NCBI GenBank assembly: GCA_963832445.1
Contig: CAWHUM010000026.1
Coordinates: forward strand, 62,001-126,000
Source: AWTP1-13 sp963832445
GTDB lineage: Bacteria; Pseudomonadota; Alphaproteobacteria; Rhizobiales; Hyphomicrobiaceae
Direction of reading: 5' to 3'
DNA: 64,000 nucleotides
The notes below the pieces were generated by a model, which saw only the letters and a program-made list of their open reading frames with translations, ran no database searches and was not told the origin of the DNA. Shown piece after piece: positions 20,403 through 29,220 of the stretch (position 1 is the first letter of the stretch; every line of letters starts with the position of its first letter). The position numbers and the translations under genes were made by a program.

Positions 20403-20431
20403 GGGTCAGGTCGAGTTGCTCGACCTGACCC
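20403..20431 (-). terminator. Perfect 13-bp hairpin inside the importer operon
   Basis: GGGTCAGGTCGAG, loop TTG, then the exact complement. It sits in the 62-bp gap between the binding-protein gene and livH. There is no following T tract on either strand, so it is more likely an mRNA-stabilising or partial-termination hairpin, as often found after binding-protein genes that need higher expression than the permeases. Confidence 0.65.
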
Positions 20432-20458
20432 CGCTCTCATGCGATTCTCGCTGGCTCG

Positions 20459-21676
20459 TCACGACCACGCGGGCTTCGGGAAGAGCATCGGCTTGGCGCC
20501 GGCCTTGTCGGCCGGGAACAGGCAGACGAGCTCGCCGTCTTGCCACTGTCCAACTGCCCAAGGATTGGCGTTGAGCTGGTTGACGTACTTGATCTCGCCC
20601 CATACCGTACTGAAGGTGCCACCGGCAATCACGTCGCGGATCTTCTTACGGTCAATTTCACCGACCGTTTCGATCGCCTGCTGCGTGATCTGGAGGGCGG
20701 AATAGACGTTGACCGCGCCGGCCTCGTAGGGCTTGTTGAACATGGCCTGGTGAGCCTTGGCGAACTCGCCCATCCCCGGCCCGCTCATATCGGCGGGGCC
20801 GTAGACGAGGATGCCGTTGACCTTGTTGCCGAATTTCCCCTTGTAGGTGGGGAAGACGCCGCCGATCGCCACGTACATGACCGCGGGGTTGAAGCCCACG
20901 ATCTGCATCTGCTCGGTCAGCATGAAGGTGTCGGGCGGATAGCTGAAGGCGAGGAAGGCGTCCGGATTGGTCGCCATGGCCTCGCGGATCAGGGGCTGCA
21001 GGTCCGAAACGCCGAGCGGGTAGCTCTTGCTGAAAACGATCTCGACCCCGTCCGTCTTGGCTGCAGCCGCAAAGGCCTCGTAGTTCTCCACGCCGTATTC
21101 CACGGTCGGGTGAACGGTGGCCACGCGGCCCTTGATCTTGCCCTGCTTCTTGAGGTCGGCGATGGCTTTCGACAGCGCGCCGCTCGATGCCCTTGGTTGG
21201 GCGATGTTCCAGAATGCGTACGGCCACTTGGGTCCAAGCTCATAGGTCTTGTTGGTCGTCGCCGTCGTCATGATCACCGGATACTCGTACTTGTTGATGA
21301 TCGGTGCCGAGGCGAGGTTCATGTGGCTGGCGTACGGGCTCAGCACCATGTCCACCTTGTCTTGTTGGATCAGGCGCTCGGTGAGCTTGAGCAATTCGTC
21401 CGGCTTGCCCTGGTCGTCGTAGGCGATGAGATCGATCGGCACTTTCTTGCTGAACTTCTTGAGCGAGACGCCGCCGGCATCGTTCACCCTTTTCTGCCAG
21501 AGCTTGTATGCGGAAACAGACGTCGAATCCGCGCCCGGGCCCAGCGGGCCCGACATCGTGATCGCATAGCCGAACCGCAGTTTGTCGGGCGCCGCCTGCG
21601 CCTGCGCAGGCACCCGCTGCAACGCCGTCGCGCCGGCAACGGCAACACTACCTTTGACGAATGTCCTTCTGTCCAT
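20459..21676 (-). CDS. Periplasmic branched-chain-type substrate-binding protein, module 2
   Basis: 405 residues, intact. Start ATG ending at 21676 with CAGGGAGGATCGAT before it; an upstream in-frame ATG (21700) is unlikely. Tat-like signal DRRTFVKGSVAVAGATAL. Peripla_BP_6 blocks: LRFGYAITMSGPLGPGA, IDLIAYDDQGKPDELLKL, MVLSPYASHMNLASAPI, PVIMTTATTNKTYEL. It shares little with the module-1 protein beyond the fold, so the two importers probably bind different ligands. First gene of the second liv operon. Confidence 0.93.
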   Translation of the reverse strand: MDRRTFVKGSVAVAGATALQRVPAQAQAAPDKLRFGYAITMSGPLGPGADSTSVSAYKLWQKRVNDAGGVSLKKFSKKVPIDLIAYDDQGKPDELLKLTERLIQQDKVDMVLSPYASHMNLASAPIINKYEYPVIMTTATTNKTYELGPKWPYAFWNIAQPRASSGALSKAIADLKKQGKIKGRVATVHPTVEYGVENYEAFAAAAKTDGVEIVFSKSYPLGVSDLQPLIREAMATNPDAFLAFSYPPDTFMLTEQMQIVGFNPAVMYVAIGGVFPTYKGKFGNKVNGILVYGPADMSGPGMGEFAKAHQAMFNKPYEAGAVNVYSALQITQQAIETVGEIDRKKIRDVIAGGTFSTVWGEIKYVNQLNANPWAVGQWQDGELVCLFPADKAGAKPMLFPKPAWS

Positions 21677-21788
21677 ATCGATCCTCCCTGGCGTTGTCAT
21701 CGACGTACTCGGTTCGCACCGGGCCCATGCGGACCTCGGCGTCGACCCCGGCAGGCCGCGGCCGCCACGCCTCAGCCTGACCGGAACA

Positions 21789-22555
21789 TCAGCTCAAGAA
21801 CTTGCCGAGCGCCTCCACCGCTTCGCGTCTTTCGAGGTGGACCAAATGACCCGCGCCCTTGAAAACTTGGATGTCGGCGTTCGGGATGAATTTGCGCCAG
21901 GTCTCCGTCTGCTGGACGGGGATGATCTTGTCCTCGTCGCCCCACACGATCATGGTCGGCATCTTGATGCGATGCAGGTAGCGCATGAACTTCGGGATCG
22001 CCCGGCCGCTCCCAGAACAGGCGCGCCACCGTGGTGGCCTCGCGATAGCGGTCGCCCATGAAGTTTAAGTCCGGCTTCTCCGGCAGCAGCCTCTTGATGA
22101 CGTCGAAGTCTGATACGAGCAGCCCCGGCACCTGCTCGCCCGGCACCGCCAGGATGTCGAGCATCGGGTTCTTCGGATCGATCATGCCGGCCGGCGCGAT
22201 CAGCCCGAGCTTCTTGACGCGATGCCCGTGCTCGCTGGCGAACTTGGCAGCCAGATAGCCGCCGAGCGACAGGCCCACCAGATTGAAGCGGTCGAGGCGG
22301 AGCACATCGAACAGCTCCAGATAGTGCATGACGTAGTCGTGCATGTCGGTGTAGCTCGGATCATCGTCCGACTCGCCGAACCCGGGGTGATAGGGAACGA
22401 TCACCTTGAAGCGATCGGCCCAGGCCTCCGCGAAATCGAAGCCGTCCACGAGTGCCGGCGCCATGGAAGAACACCACCGGCTCTCCCTGGCCGGCCGTGT
22501 ACACGACCGTCTTCACACCGTTGATGGTGTGCGTCTCACGCGCGAACTTACTCAT
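21789..22555 (-). CDS. Alpha/beta hydrolase, frameshifted
   Basis: About 255 residues after correction of breaks near 22460 and 22010. Opening AGQGEPVVFFHGAG (oxyanion region HG), nucleophile elbow GLSLGGYLA, acid in VWGDEDKIIPV and His in FKGAGHLVHLE: the full Ser-Asp-His triad of the C-C-bond or ester hydrolase branch. It overlaps the luciferase-like gene upstream by 8 bp, so they form a unit. In a hydroxylase context a ring-cleavage-product hydrolase is plausible; an esterase is an equal possibility. Confidence 0.82.
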
Positions 22556-23741
22556 GGTACTGCCTCGTCGCTACTCCGCCGCGGCCCGAAGGGCCGGTTG
22601 CACGCGCGAGCGGAGCGCGCGGCATCACCTCCTCGGCGAAGATCGTCAGGTTCTTCACGGTCTTCCAGTGCGGCATGTCGGCGACATGCATGACGCAGTT
22701 GATGTGGTTGGTCTTCATCCAGTGCGACCACTCGCCGATCTTGTTGGCGACGTTGTCGGGCGAGCCGACCGCGATGAAGAACGACTTGCTGATGGCCTCG
22801 AAGTCGAAGCCGCCGTGCATCTTGTCCGCCATCGCCGCGCGCTGCTTGAGCTGGTCGACCGACAGATAGCCTGGCGGCGCCAGATACTGCGGCGTGGTGC
22901 GCGCGTAGTCCTCGAAGAAGCGCTGCAGGTGGACGATGTACTCCCGCTCGGCCTGCTCCTGCGTTTCGGCGACGTAGACGAAGGTCAGCAGCGGCAGCTG
23001 CTCCGGCCGCATGGTGTGGCCGTAGTGGGCCGCGCGCTGACGCAGCGTCTCGTTGAGCTCGCGCGAGCGCTGCTGGGTGACGAACACCGACGAGTAGCCG
23101 AAGCCGAGCTCGGCGGCGATCTCGATGGTCTCCGGGCTGCCGGTGCCGACGATGTAGCAGGGCGGATGCGGCTTCTGGTAGGGCCGCGGCCAGGGGTTGA
23201 GGAAGCGGTAGGTGTAGAAGTTGCCGTAGTGCGTGGTGGGCCCGTCCTCGGTCCACGCCTGCAGCATGATCTTGAGCGATTCCTTGAACTTCTCGCGCGC
23301 GGTCGCCGGGTTGACCGGGTTCGACCAGTACTCCATGCCGGTGCCGAGCGGCAGCGCGATCTCGAGCCGGCCCTTCGACATGACGTCGAGGATCGCGTAC
23401 TCCTCGGCCAGTCGGTTCGGCAGCATGAAGTTGGGCGGCGTGCCCCACACGCAGATGCGCGCGTTCTTGGTCTGCGGCACGAGCGCGGCGGCGATCAGGT
23501 TCGGCGTCGCCATCATGCTGTAGACTGTATTGTGGTGCTCGTTGACGACGATGGCGTCGAAGCCGAGCTTGTCGGCGAGCACCATCTCGCTCAGATAGCG
23601 CTGGTAGAGCGCGTGACCTTTCTCAGGGTCGAAGTATTTGTTGGGAAAGCTGACCCAGAGCGATTTGTAGTCCTTGTGGTTCTCCGGCAGATGCACATAC
23701 GGCATGAAGTGCATTGCGTTGAACCGGAGTGCGGCGGCCAT
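22548..23741 (-). CDS. Luciferase-like (LLM) flavin-dependent monooxygenase
   Basis: 397 residues, intact. Bacterial luciferase-fold blocks: HALYQRYLSEMVLADKLGFDAIVVNEHHNT near residue 45, SKGRLEIALPLGTGMEYW, CYIVGTGSPETIEIAAELGFGYSSVF, VGSPDNVANKIGEW. It uses reduced FMN or F420-like cofactor; in proteobacteria FMNH2 is expected. Cotranscribed with the alpha/beta hydrolase downstream and possibly with the liv operon. The promoter gap upstream (23742-24005) has a repeated GGAATCTG 8-mer but no clear promoter. Confidence 0.9.
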   Translation of the reverse strand: MAAALRFNAMHFMPYVHLPENHKDYKSLWVSFPNKYFDPEKGHALYQRYLSEMVLADKLGFDAIVVNEHHNTVYSMMATPNLIAAALVPQTKNARICVWGTPPNFMLPNRLAEEYAILDVMSKGRLEIALPLGTGMEYWSNPVNPATAREKFKESLKIMLQAWTEDGPTTHYGNFYTYRFLNPWPRPYQKPHPPCYIVGTGSPETIEIAAELGFGYSSVFVTQQRSRELNETLRQRAAHYGHTMRPEQLPLLTFVYVAETQEQAEREYIVHLQRFFEDYARTTPQYLAPPGYLSVDQLKQRAAMADKMHGGFDFEAISKSFFIAVGSPDNVANKIGEWSHWMKTNHINCVMHVADMPHWKTVKNLTIFAEEVMPRAPLARATGPSGRGGVATRQYHE

Positions 23742-24005
23742 CTGCGAGTTCCTCCCGAACGCTTCTTAGTGATGCCCGAGCCGCTTTCGGACGTGAACGT
23801 CCGACCGCGTCAGCATCGATGATTTTGCAACACCCGTTGCGGGTAGATTGGTCGCAATCATTGGAATCTGCAAACGGAATCTGGAAAGTCCGATATGCGA
23901 ACAAGCTGTTGGTATACGCTGGCGCGCGGGGCGCGTCCCACCATTGGACAGCGAGCGTCGGCGCTGGGAGGGCGGGCCCAATATCGGCTCGTACAACTAC
24001 GATCG

Positions 24006-25011
24006 TCACTGAAGGTGAAGCAGCCAAGCGTCCGAGCCTTCATCCCCGCCCTGACGGGCTGCGGGCTGCTTCGTGCCGCGCTGAGCGACCCGGGCGGCTT
24101 CGGCTACGACCTCGGCGAGGCCGGCATCGTTGCCGGGCGCCATTACGTGCACGCCCGACACCAGGGGTATCCCGATCAGCTGCTCGACCAGCTCGATCGT
24201 GATGCGGCGCCCTTCGCGCACGGGATCGTCGGCGCGTTCGAGCCGCTCGACGATGGCGTCGGGGATGATGGAGCCGAAAAGCTTTTCTCGAATCCAGCGC
24301 GCCGAGCGGGCCGAACGCAGCGGTACAATGCCGATGAGCAGGTAGAACTTGCTAATGCCGTTGTCGGCGAGGCACTGGGCGTAGCGCTTAACCACGTTCG
24401 CATCCATGCAGAACTGGGTCTGGGCGAACTGGGCGCCGCCGGCGATCTTTTCCTTGAGGCGCTTGGGGGTCCAGCCCGCCGGCGGGTCGATCGGTGCATC
24501 GGCCGTGCCGATGAAGAACTCGGCATTGCCGGAGACCTTCTGGCCGGACATGAGCGTGTGCTCGTCCCGGATCTCGGGCGACCACGCGGCTCAACTGTGC
24601 GGAATCGATGTCGAACACCGGCTTGGCGTCGGGCTGGTCGCCGGCGCTCGGATCGTCGCCACGGAGCAGGAGCAGGTTGCGGATGCCGAGGGCCGCCGCG
24701 CCCAGCAGATCGTTCTGCAACGCGATGCGGTTGCGGTCGCGGCAGGTGATCTGCAGGATCGGGTCGACGCCGGCCTGCTGGAGGATCGCCGCAGCCGCGA
24801 GCGAGCCCATGTGCGAGCGGGCACCGGCGCCGTCGGTGACGTTGACGGCGTCCGCCACGCCCTTGAGGGGCTGCACCTTGGCGAGGAGGTCGCGGGGATC
24901 GCAGGAGACGGGAGGAACGATCTCGGCGGTGACGACGAACTGGCCGGCGCGCAGGCGTTGCTTGAGCTGACCCATGTCGGCAGCGGGGGTGCTGGGTTCG
25001 GTATCTTGCAT
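24006..25011 (-). CDS. Methylenetetrahydrofolate reductase (MetF family), frameshifted
   Basis: About 330 residues after one correction near 24565. Blocks: FVVTAEIVPPVSCDPRDLL (catalytic Glu region), DAVNVTDGAGARSHMGSLA, GVDPILQITCRDRNRIALQ, RNLLLLRGDDPSAGD, and in the second frame FAQTQFCMDANVVKRY and SGVHVMAPGN. Uses FAD to interconvert methylene- and methyl-THF. The group with LRGDDP and short length occurs beside C1 and demethylation genes as well as in methionine synthesis; no partner gene is present here. Start ATG at 25011; a later ATG near 24975 is an alternative. Confidence 0.85.
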
Positions 25012-25218
25012 GGGCTCGCTGGCACCTGTCTGGTCGGGAGGTTCGCGTAGCGTACTCAAGCAAGGGCCTGCATTTCTTGTCAACGCTCGTCGAGCGCGGA
25101 CGATGCTTGACTGATCATCGCTCAACGCGGGACGGACAGCGCATTGACCAAAGCAGCGGCAAAGCGTGTAGAGTCACGCCAGGAGCCGGCCCGGTGGCCG
25201 GCCGCAAGGGAGGACGCC

Positions 25219-25984
25219 ATGCCGCTGCTCGACAACAAGGTCTGTGTCATCACCGGCGGCGCCGGCAGCCTCGGGCTGCGCCAGCGCACGGCTGTTCCTC
25301 GCGAGGGCGCCAAGGTGATGCTGGTCGACCTGCGCGAGGCCGATCTCGAGCGCGCGCGCGCCGAGCTCGGCAGCAGCCCAAGCGCCGACATCGTCGCCGC
25401 CGACGTCAGCGACGCCGCCGCCACCCGGGCCTACATCGAGCGCACGGTGGAGAGGTTCGGCAAGATCGACGTGCTGTTCAGCAATGCCGGCAACCAGGGC
25501 CCGGTGATGCCGGTGACCGAATATCCCGAGGACGCGTTCGACGCGCTGATCGCCGTGCATGTGCGCGGCGCGTTCCTCGCCTGCAAGTACGGCCTGCCGC
25601 GCATGAACGACGGCGGCAGCATCATCATCACCTCGAGTGTGGTCGGCGCCATGGGCGCGCCCGGCGTCGGTCGCCTATGTGACCGCCAAGCACGCGCAGG
25701 TCGGCCTGATGCGCACGGTCGCCAAGGAGGCGGCGCGCCGCGGCATCCGCGTCAACACGCTGCATCCGGGGCCGATCGACAACGCGTTCCAGGCGCGGAT
25801 CGAGGAGAACATCGGCAAGATGGCCGGCGGCATCGACGCCACCAAGATGCTCAACGATGCGATCCCGCTGCACCGCCACGCGGCGCCGGACGAGATCGCC
25901 CGCTCGGCGCTCTATCTCGCGTCCGACCTGTCGAGCTTCGTCACCGGCTCGACGCTGATGGCGGACGGCGGCATGCGCGGGTGA
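25219..25984 (+). CDS. Short-chain dehydrogenase/reductase, frameshifted
   Basis: Start ATG with AAGGGAGGACGCC. NAD(P)-binding VCVITGGAGSLG, NNAG variant FSNAGNQGP, catalytic Ser in IIITSSVVGAMG, YxxxK as YVTAKHAQVGL, and the closing SSFVTGSTLMADGGM. One break near 25665 splits it. The stretch after GSLGL reads RQRTAVP in place of the expected SARLFL: an inserted C and a later missing base cancel each other there, so the local peptide is scrambled while the frame is kept. About 255 residues. Substrate unknown; isolated from other pathway genes. Confidence 0.87.
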
Positions 25985-26019
25985 TCACCTTCGCGCCAGC
26001 AACGCCAACGGGTAAGCGG

Positions 26020-26397
26020 ATGCGCACGACATGGCTGGTAGACATCGGCTGGGTGTTGGTTGCAGCGGCGCTCGCACTCTCGGCACCGCTGTCCGTGGCG
26101 GGACAGGAGCACAAAGGCACGGCCGCGACCATCTGCATAGGCGTCGGTGATGTGGTGCAGGTCTCCATTTTCGAGGCTTCAGCGGGTGGCCGCTCGGGAA
26201 ACTCCGTAACGCTCCCCTCGCAGACGGTCGACATCAAGGGAACGTTCCCCGTTCCGTTTGCGGGCAACATCGATGCCGCGGGGCGGCCGCTATCGGAGAT
26301 CGAGCGCGAAATCGAGGCAAGACTTGCGAGCCGGGTCATTGCGCCCGGGGTGAAAGTCGCGCTCGTCGCGCAAGAAACGACGAGCCCTTGTCGATAG
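26020..26397 (+). pseudogene. Truncated polysaccharide export (Wza-type) protein
   Basis: 125 residues: signal peptide followed by an N-terminal Poly_export domain (CIGVGDVVQVSIFEAS, then VDIKGTFPVPFAGNIDAAGRPLSEIEREIEARLASRVI). A functional outer-membrane export protein would continue with the SLBB domains; here a stop follows after QETTSPCR. The rest is not found downstream, where a TetR gene begins on the other strand 22 bp away. Either a relic or a stand-alone short form. Confidence 0.6.
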
Positions 26398-26418
26398 GTT
26401 CTCGCAGCAGCGGCGTTG

Positions 26419-26997
26419 TCAGCCTTTGCCGGCGCAGTCGATGGCCTGCACCATCGCCCTTACAGCCGTAGCCTGCTCGAGGCCCGCTTCGCGTACCAAG
26501 GTGCGCCAGGTGAAAAAGCTCAAGCCCAAGTGCAGCATTGCCCGCTGCTTGGCGCCGAGCGTGGCGCCGAGCACCTCGTGATAGGCCGCTATGAACGGGC
26601 CGAAGCGCAGCTCGCTGATCTTCCTCGTCGGGGCGTGCACCTCGACGTCGCGCAGCACGTTGGCGAGCAGCTGGGCATTGCGCCCGTACCAGGCATAGAT
26701 CGCCGTCGAGGCCGTGCGCAGCCGCTCGTCGCGATCCTCGACTGTGCGCCAAGGCTCGGCGGAAGGCGGAGGGTCGCGCTCCTCGGCGAGCCCGGAGCAG
26801 GCCATGAAGAGGCTCATCTCGTCGGGGAAATGGGCATAAAGCGTGTGCCGCTGCACGCCGGCGCGCTCCGCCACCATGCTGAGCGTGGTGTTGGCCGGGC
26901 CGACAGTGCTGTGCAGTTCGAGCGTGGCCTCGGCGATGCGCCGGCGCGTTTCCGCCTGGCTCAGTGCGCGCTTCTTGAGGGTGTAGGTGCGGGTCAT
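26419..26997 (-). CDS. TetR-family regulator
   Basis: 192 residues from MTRTYTLKKRALSQAET. N-terminal helix-turn-helix: RRRIAEATLELHSTVGPANTTLSMVAERAGVQRHTLYAHFPDE. The ligand domain is not assignable. Divergent from the SnoaL gene; the 246-bp gap between them contains the 12-bp palindrome CACATATATGTG near its own start and a promoter with a second palindrome near the SnoaL side, so it probably controls both directions. Confidence 0.88.
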   Translation of the reverse strand: MTRTYTLKKRALSQAETRRRIAEATLELHSTVGPANTTLSMVAERAGVQRHTLYAHFPDEMSLFMACSGLAEERDPPPSAEPWRTVEDRDERLRTASTAIYAWYGRNAQLLANVLRDVEVHAPTRKISELRFGPFIAAYHEVLGATLGAKQRAMLHLGLSFFTWRTLVREAGLEQATAVRAMVQAIDCAGKG

Positions 26998-27049
26998 GCG
27001 GGTTTCGTTGGACGCGTGCGCCTTGATTGTTTCATCGCCAATTTCACTG

Positions 27050-27061
27050 CACATATATGTG
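27050..27061. promoter_or_regulatory. 12-bp palindrome CACATATATGTG
   Basis: Perfect palindrome 53 bp upstream of the TetR gene at 26997, in an unusually AT-rich stretch. Suits an autoregulatory TetR operator. Confidence 0.45.
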
Positions 27062-27181
27062 TTACAAATTGGTTCTTGTCCAGCGCGGCGTGCGCAATGC
27101 GCCCCGGCTGCGGACATAGCTGTCGCGCAGCACGGCAGATGCAGCGCAAGACACCCTTTCATCAATTTCAAGACAGAAATA

Positions 27182-27210
27182 TTGACATGAGACATTAATC
27201 TCATTACATA
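27182..27210 (+). promoter_or_regulatory. Sigma70-type promoter with operator in the spacer
   Basis: TTGACA at 27182-27187, a 17-bp spacer, then TACATA at 27205-27210. The spacer holds the inverted repeat ATGAGA-CATTAA-TCTCAT (27187-27204), so a repressor bound there would block polymerase. It lies 34 bp upstream of the SnoaL ATG. Confidence 0.6.
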
Positions 27211-27243
27211 CATCTTGTCTAACGCACCACCAGGAGGACGTGT

Positions 27244-27668
27244 GATGGCGATGAGCCCGGAGCAGATGGACAAGAAGATGGACGAGCACTTCGCCTTCGA
27301 GGGACGGGATGACGTCGAAGGCGTGCTCGCGACCCTCACGGATGACGTGGAGCACGACATCGTCGGCTGGCCGTTCGGCCCCTCGCATGGTCGCGAGGGC
27401 GCGCGCAAGTTCTACGAGACCCTGTTCGTGGATCTGGCCGACAGCAAGGTGCGGTGCGTGAAGCGCCTCTACGGTCCCAACTTCATGGTCGACGAGTTCG
27501 ATCTGGACGGGTAGGGCACCCGGCAAGCCCTTTGGGCTGGAGGGCCGCAATCGTCCGCTCGAGTTCCGGCTGCTGCACGTCATGGAGTTTGCCGACAGCG
27601 GCGACATCAAGCGCGAGAACGTGTGGATCGATCTCGCTTCCATCATGCAGCAGTTGCCGCAGGACTGA
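27244..27668 (+). CDS. SnoaL-like (NTF2-fold) protein, frameshifted
   Basis: Start ATG 27244 after CAGGAGGACGTG. About 141 residues: FAFEGRDDVEGVLATLTDDVEHDIVGWP, GREGARKFYETLF, then after a break near 27510 LEFRLLHVMEFADSGDIKRENVWIDLASIMQQL. This is the SnoaL/polyketide-cyclase-like branch of the NTF2 fold; small-molecule isomerase, hydrolase or binding roles are all known. Its stop is 2 bp before the GTG of the following TetR gene, so they are cotranscribed. Confidence 0.8.
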
Positions 27669-27670
27669 AC

Positions 27671-28291
27671 GTGTCAGACACAGAGCGCAGCGGCCGTCCG
27701 AACCAGAAGACGCGCACGCGGAAAGACCTTCTGCAGGCGGCGGCCCGGCTGATGAAGCAGGGGCGCACGCCGACGCTGGAGGAGGTGGCCGAGGAGGCGC
27801 TGGTCTCGCGCGCCACGGCCTACCGCTACTTCCCGAGCATGGAGGCGCTGCTGGTGGAGGCTTCCGTGGATGTGGCGGTGCCGGAGCCTGCGGAGTTGTT
27901 CCGGGACGATGCTTCCAAGGATCCCGTGGCGCGCCTGCAGCGGGTGGAGACGGCGCTCTACGACATGATCCTCGCCAACGAGCCTCTGCTGCGCGCCATG
28001 CTGGCGCACGCCATCCAGCAGGGCATGCAGGCCGACGAGAACGGCAAGCTGCCGAGGCGGCAGAACCGGCGCACGCCGCTGATCGAGGCGGCGCTCGAGC
28101 CGGCGCGCGATCAGTTCAAGCCCAGTGCGCTCAAGGCGCTGTCGCGGGCTCTGGCGCTGATCATGGGGCCGGAGGCCACCATCGTCGTCAAAGACGTCTT
28201 GCAACTCGACGATGCGGAGGCGCGCAAGGTGAAGCGCTGGGCCATTCGCGCGCTCGTGGAGGCAGCGAAGAAGCCGCCAGCCCCGGACTGA
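27671..28291 (+). CDS. TetR-family regulator, second
   Basis: 206 residues, GTG start directly after the SnoaL stop. Helix-turn-helix: KDLLQAAARLMKQGRTPTLEEVAEEALVSRATAYRYFPSMEALL. The C-terminal domain (LYDMILANEPLLRAMLAHAIQQG) is of the TetR_C type found in several alphaproteobacterial regulators. Being in the SnoaL operon it may provide feedback on that promoter or on the cytochrome gene that follows, whose promoter has a GATA-n-TATC imperfect palindrome over the -10. Confidence 0.88.
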   Translation: MSDTERSGRPNQKTRTRKDLLQAAARLMKQGRTPTLEEVAEEALVSRATAYRYFPSMEALLVEASVDVAVPEPAELFRDDASKDPVARLQRVETALYDMILANEPLLRAMLAHAIQQGMQADENGKLPRRQNRRTPLIEAALEPARDQFKPSALKALSRALALIMGPEATIVVKDVLQLDDAEARKVKRWAIRALVEAAKKPPAPD

Positions 28292-28346
28292 ACTGGCCGC
28301 ACCAGCGGCAAAGCTGTTTTTCATTGCACTATCGTGTGCAATCATA

Positions 28347-28375
28347 TTGACAGCGGCGCCATATTTGGATATACA
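28347..28375 (+). promoter_or_regulatory. Strong sigma70-type promoter upstream of the cytochrome gene
   Basis: TTGACA (28347-28352), 17-bp spacer, TATACA (28370-28375). An imperfect palindrome GATATACACGTATGTATC (28368-28385, 14 of 18 symmetric) covers the -10 and start site, fitting a TetR operator. The 313-bp gap 28292-28604 otherwise shows no gene; a frame rich in Arg and Gly leads into the cytochrome and its true start is unclear. Confidence 0.6.
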
Positions 28376-28604
28376 CGTATGTATCGCGAAAGTGCGGTGT
28401 TGCGGAAGGCCGGTCAAGCCGGCGCCGCGATGAGCCGGCTGATCCGTGTGGAGACTGAGATGAGAATGGGCAGCAGCAGCGAGATGGCCGCCGGGTCGAG
28501 CGGCAAGGTCCGCAGGGCGCGGGCGGCAAACCGGAGCCAACCGGCCGGTCGCAGGGCAGAGCGCGGCGGCGCGCAGACGGGCGCTCGTCGCCCTCGGTTT
28601 CGGG

Positions 28605-29120
28605 GTGGCCGCGGCGGCGGTGGCATTGACGCTGGTCGTCCCGCCAAGTGCCGCTGCGGCCGAGAGTGCCGAGATCAAACGCGGCAGATACCTCGTCGGG
28701 TTCGGCGGCTGCAACGACTGCCACACGCCGGGATACTTCTTCGGCAAGCCCGACATGGCGCGCTTCCTCGGCGGCTCGGAGGTGGGCTTCGAAATCCCCG
28801 GCCTCGGCGTGTTCCATGGCCCCAACCTCACGCCCGACCGGGAAACCGGCCTCGGCAAGTGGTCCTCGCAGGAGATCGCCAAGGCGATCACCAAGGGCGA
28901 GCGGCCCGACGGACGCATGCTGGCACCGATCATGCCGTGGCACGCATTTGCGAACCTCACGCCGCAGGACGTGAGCGCCATCGTCGCGTTCCTCAAGAGC
29001 CTGCCGGCGGTGAGCAACAAGGTTCCGGGACCGTTCGGCCCGAGCGAGAAGCCGAGCTCTTTCGTGATGAAGATTATGGCGCCCGAGCCCGCTGCAACGG
29101 TCGGCTCGGCGCCGAAGTAG
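28605..29120 (+). CDS. Mono-heme cytochrome c, exported
   Basis: 171 residues from GTG 28605. Hydrophobic export segment AAAAVALTLVVPPSAAAA, then GRYLVGFGGCNDCHTPGYFFGKP with one CxxCH heme site and a probable Met ligand in DGRMLAPIMPW. Layout (heme motif near the start, SAIVAFLKSLP near the end) is that of class I cytochromes attached to dehydrogenases or alcohol/aldehyde oxidising systems. The start is doubtful: a more basic N-terminal region is open upstream (ARRRALVALGFG) without a clear initiator, so an indel is likely. Confidence 0.85.
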   Translation: MAAAAVALTLVVPPSAAAAESAEIKRGRYLVGFGGCNDCHTPGYFFGKPDMARFLGGSEVGFEIPGLGVFHGPNLTPDRETGLGKWSSQEIAKAITKGERPDGRMLAPIMPWHAFANLTPQDVSAIVAFLKSLPAVSNKVPGPFGPSEKPSSFVMKIMAPEPAATVGSAPK

Positions 29121-29220
29121 TACCAGGAAATCAGCACCTGAGCATTTGCACCTTCCCGGTGGCCGCGAGGCCATGCGCGAACGCCTGCCAGCAACCAACC
29201 GAGCAATGATGGAGAAAGTC

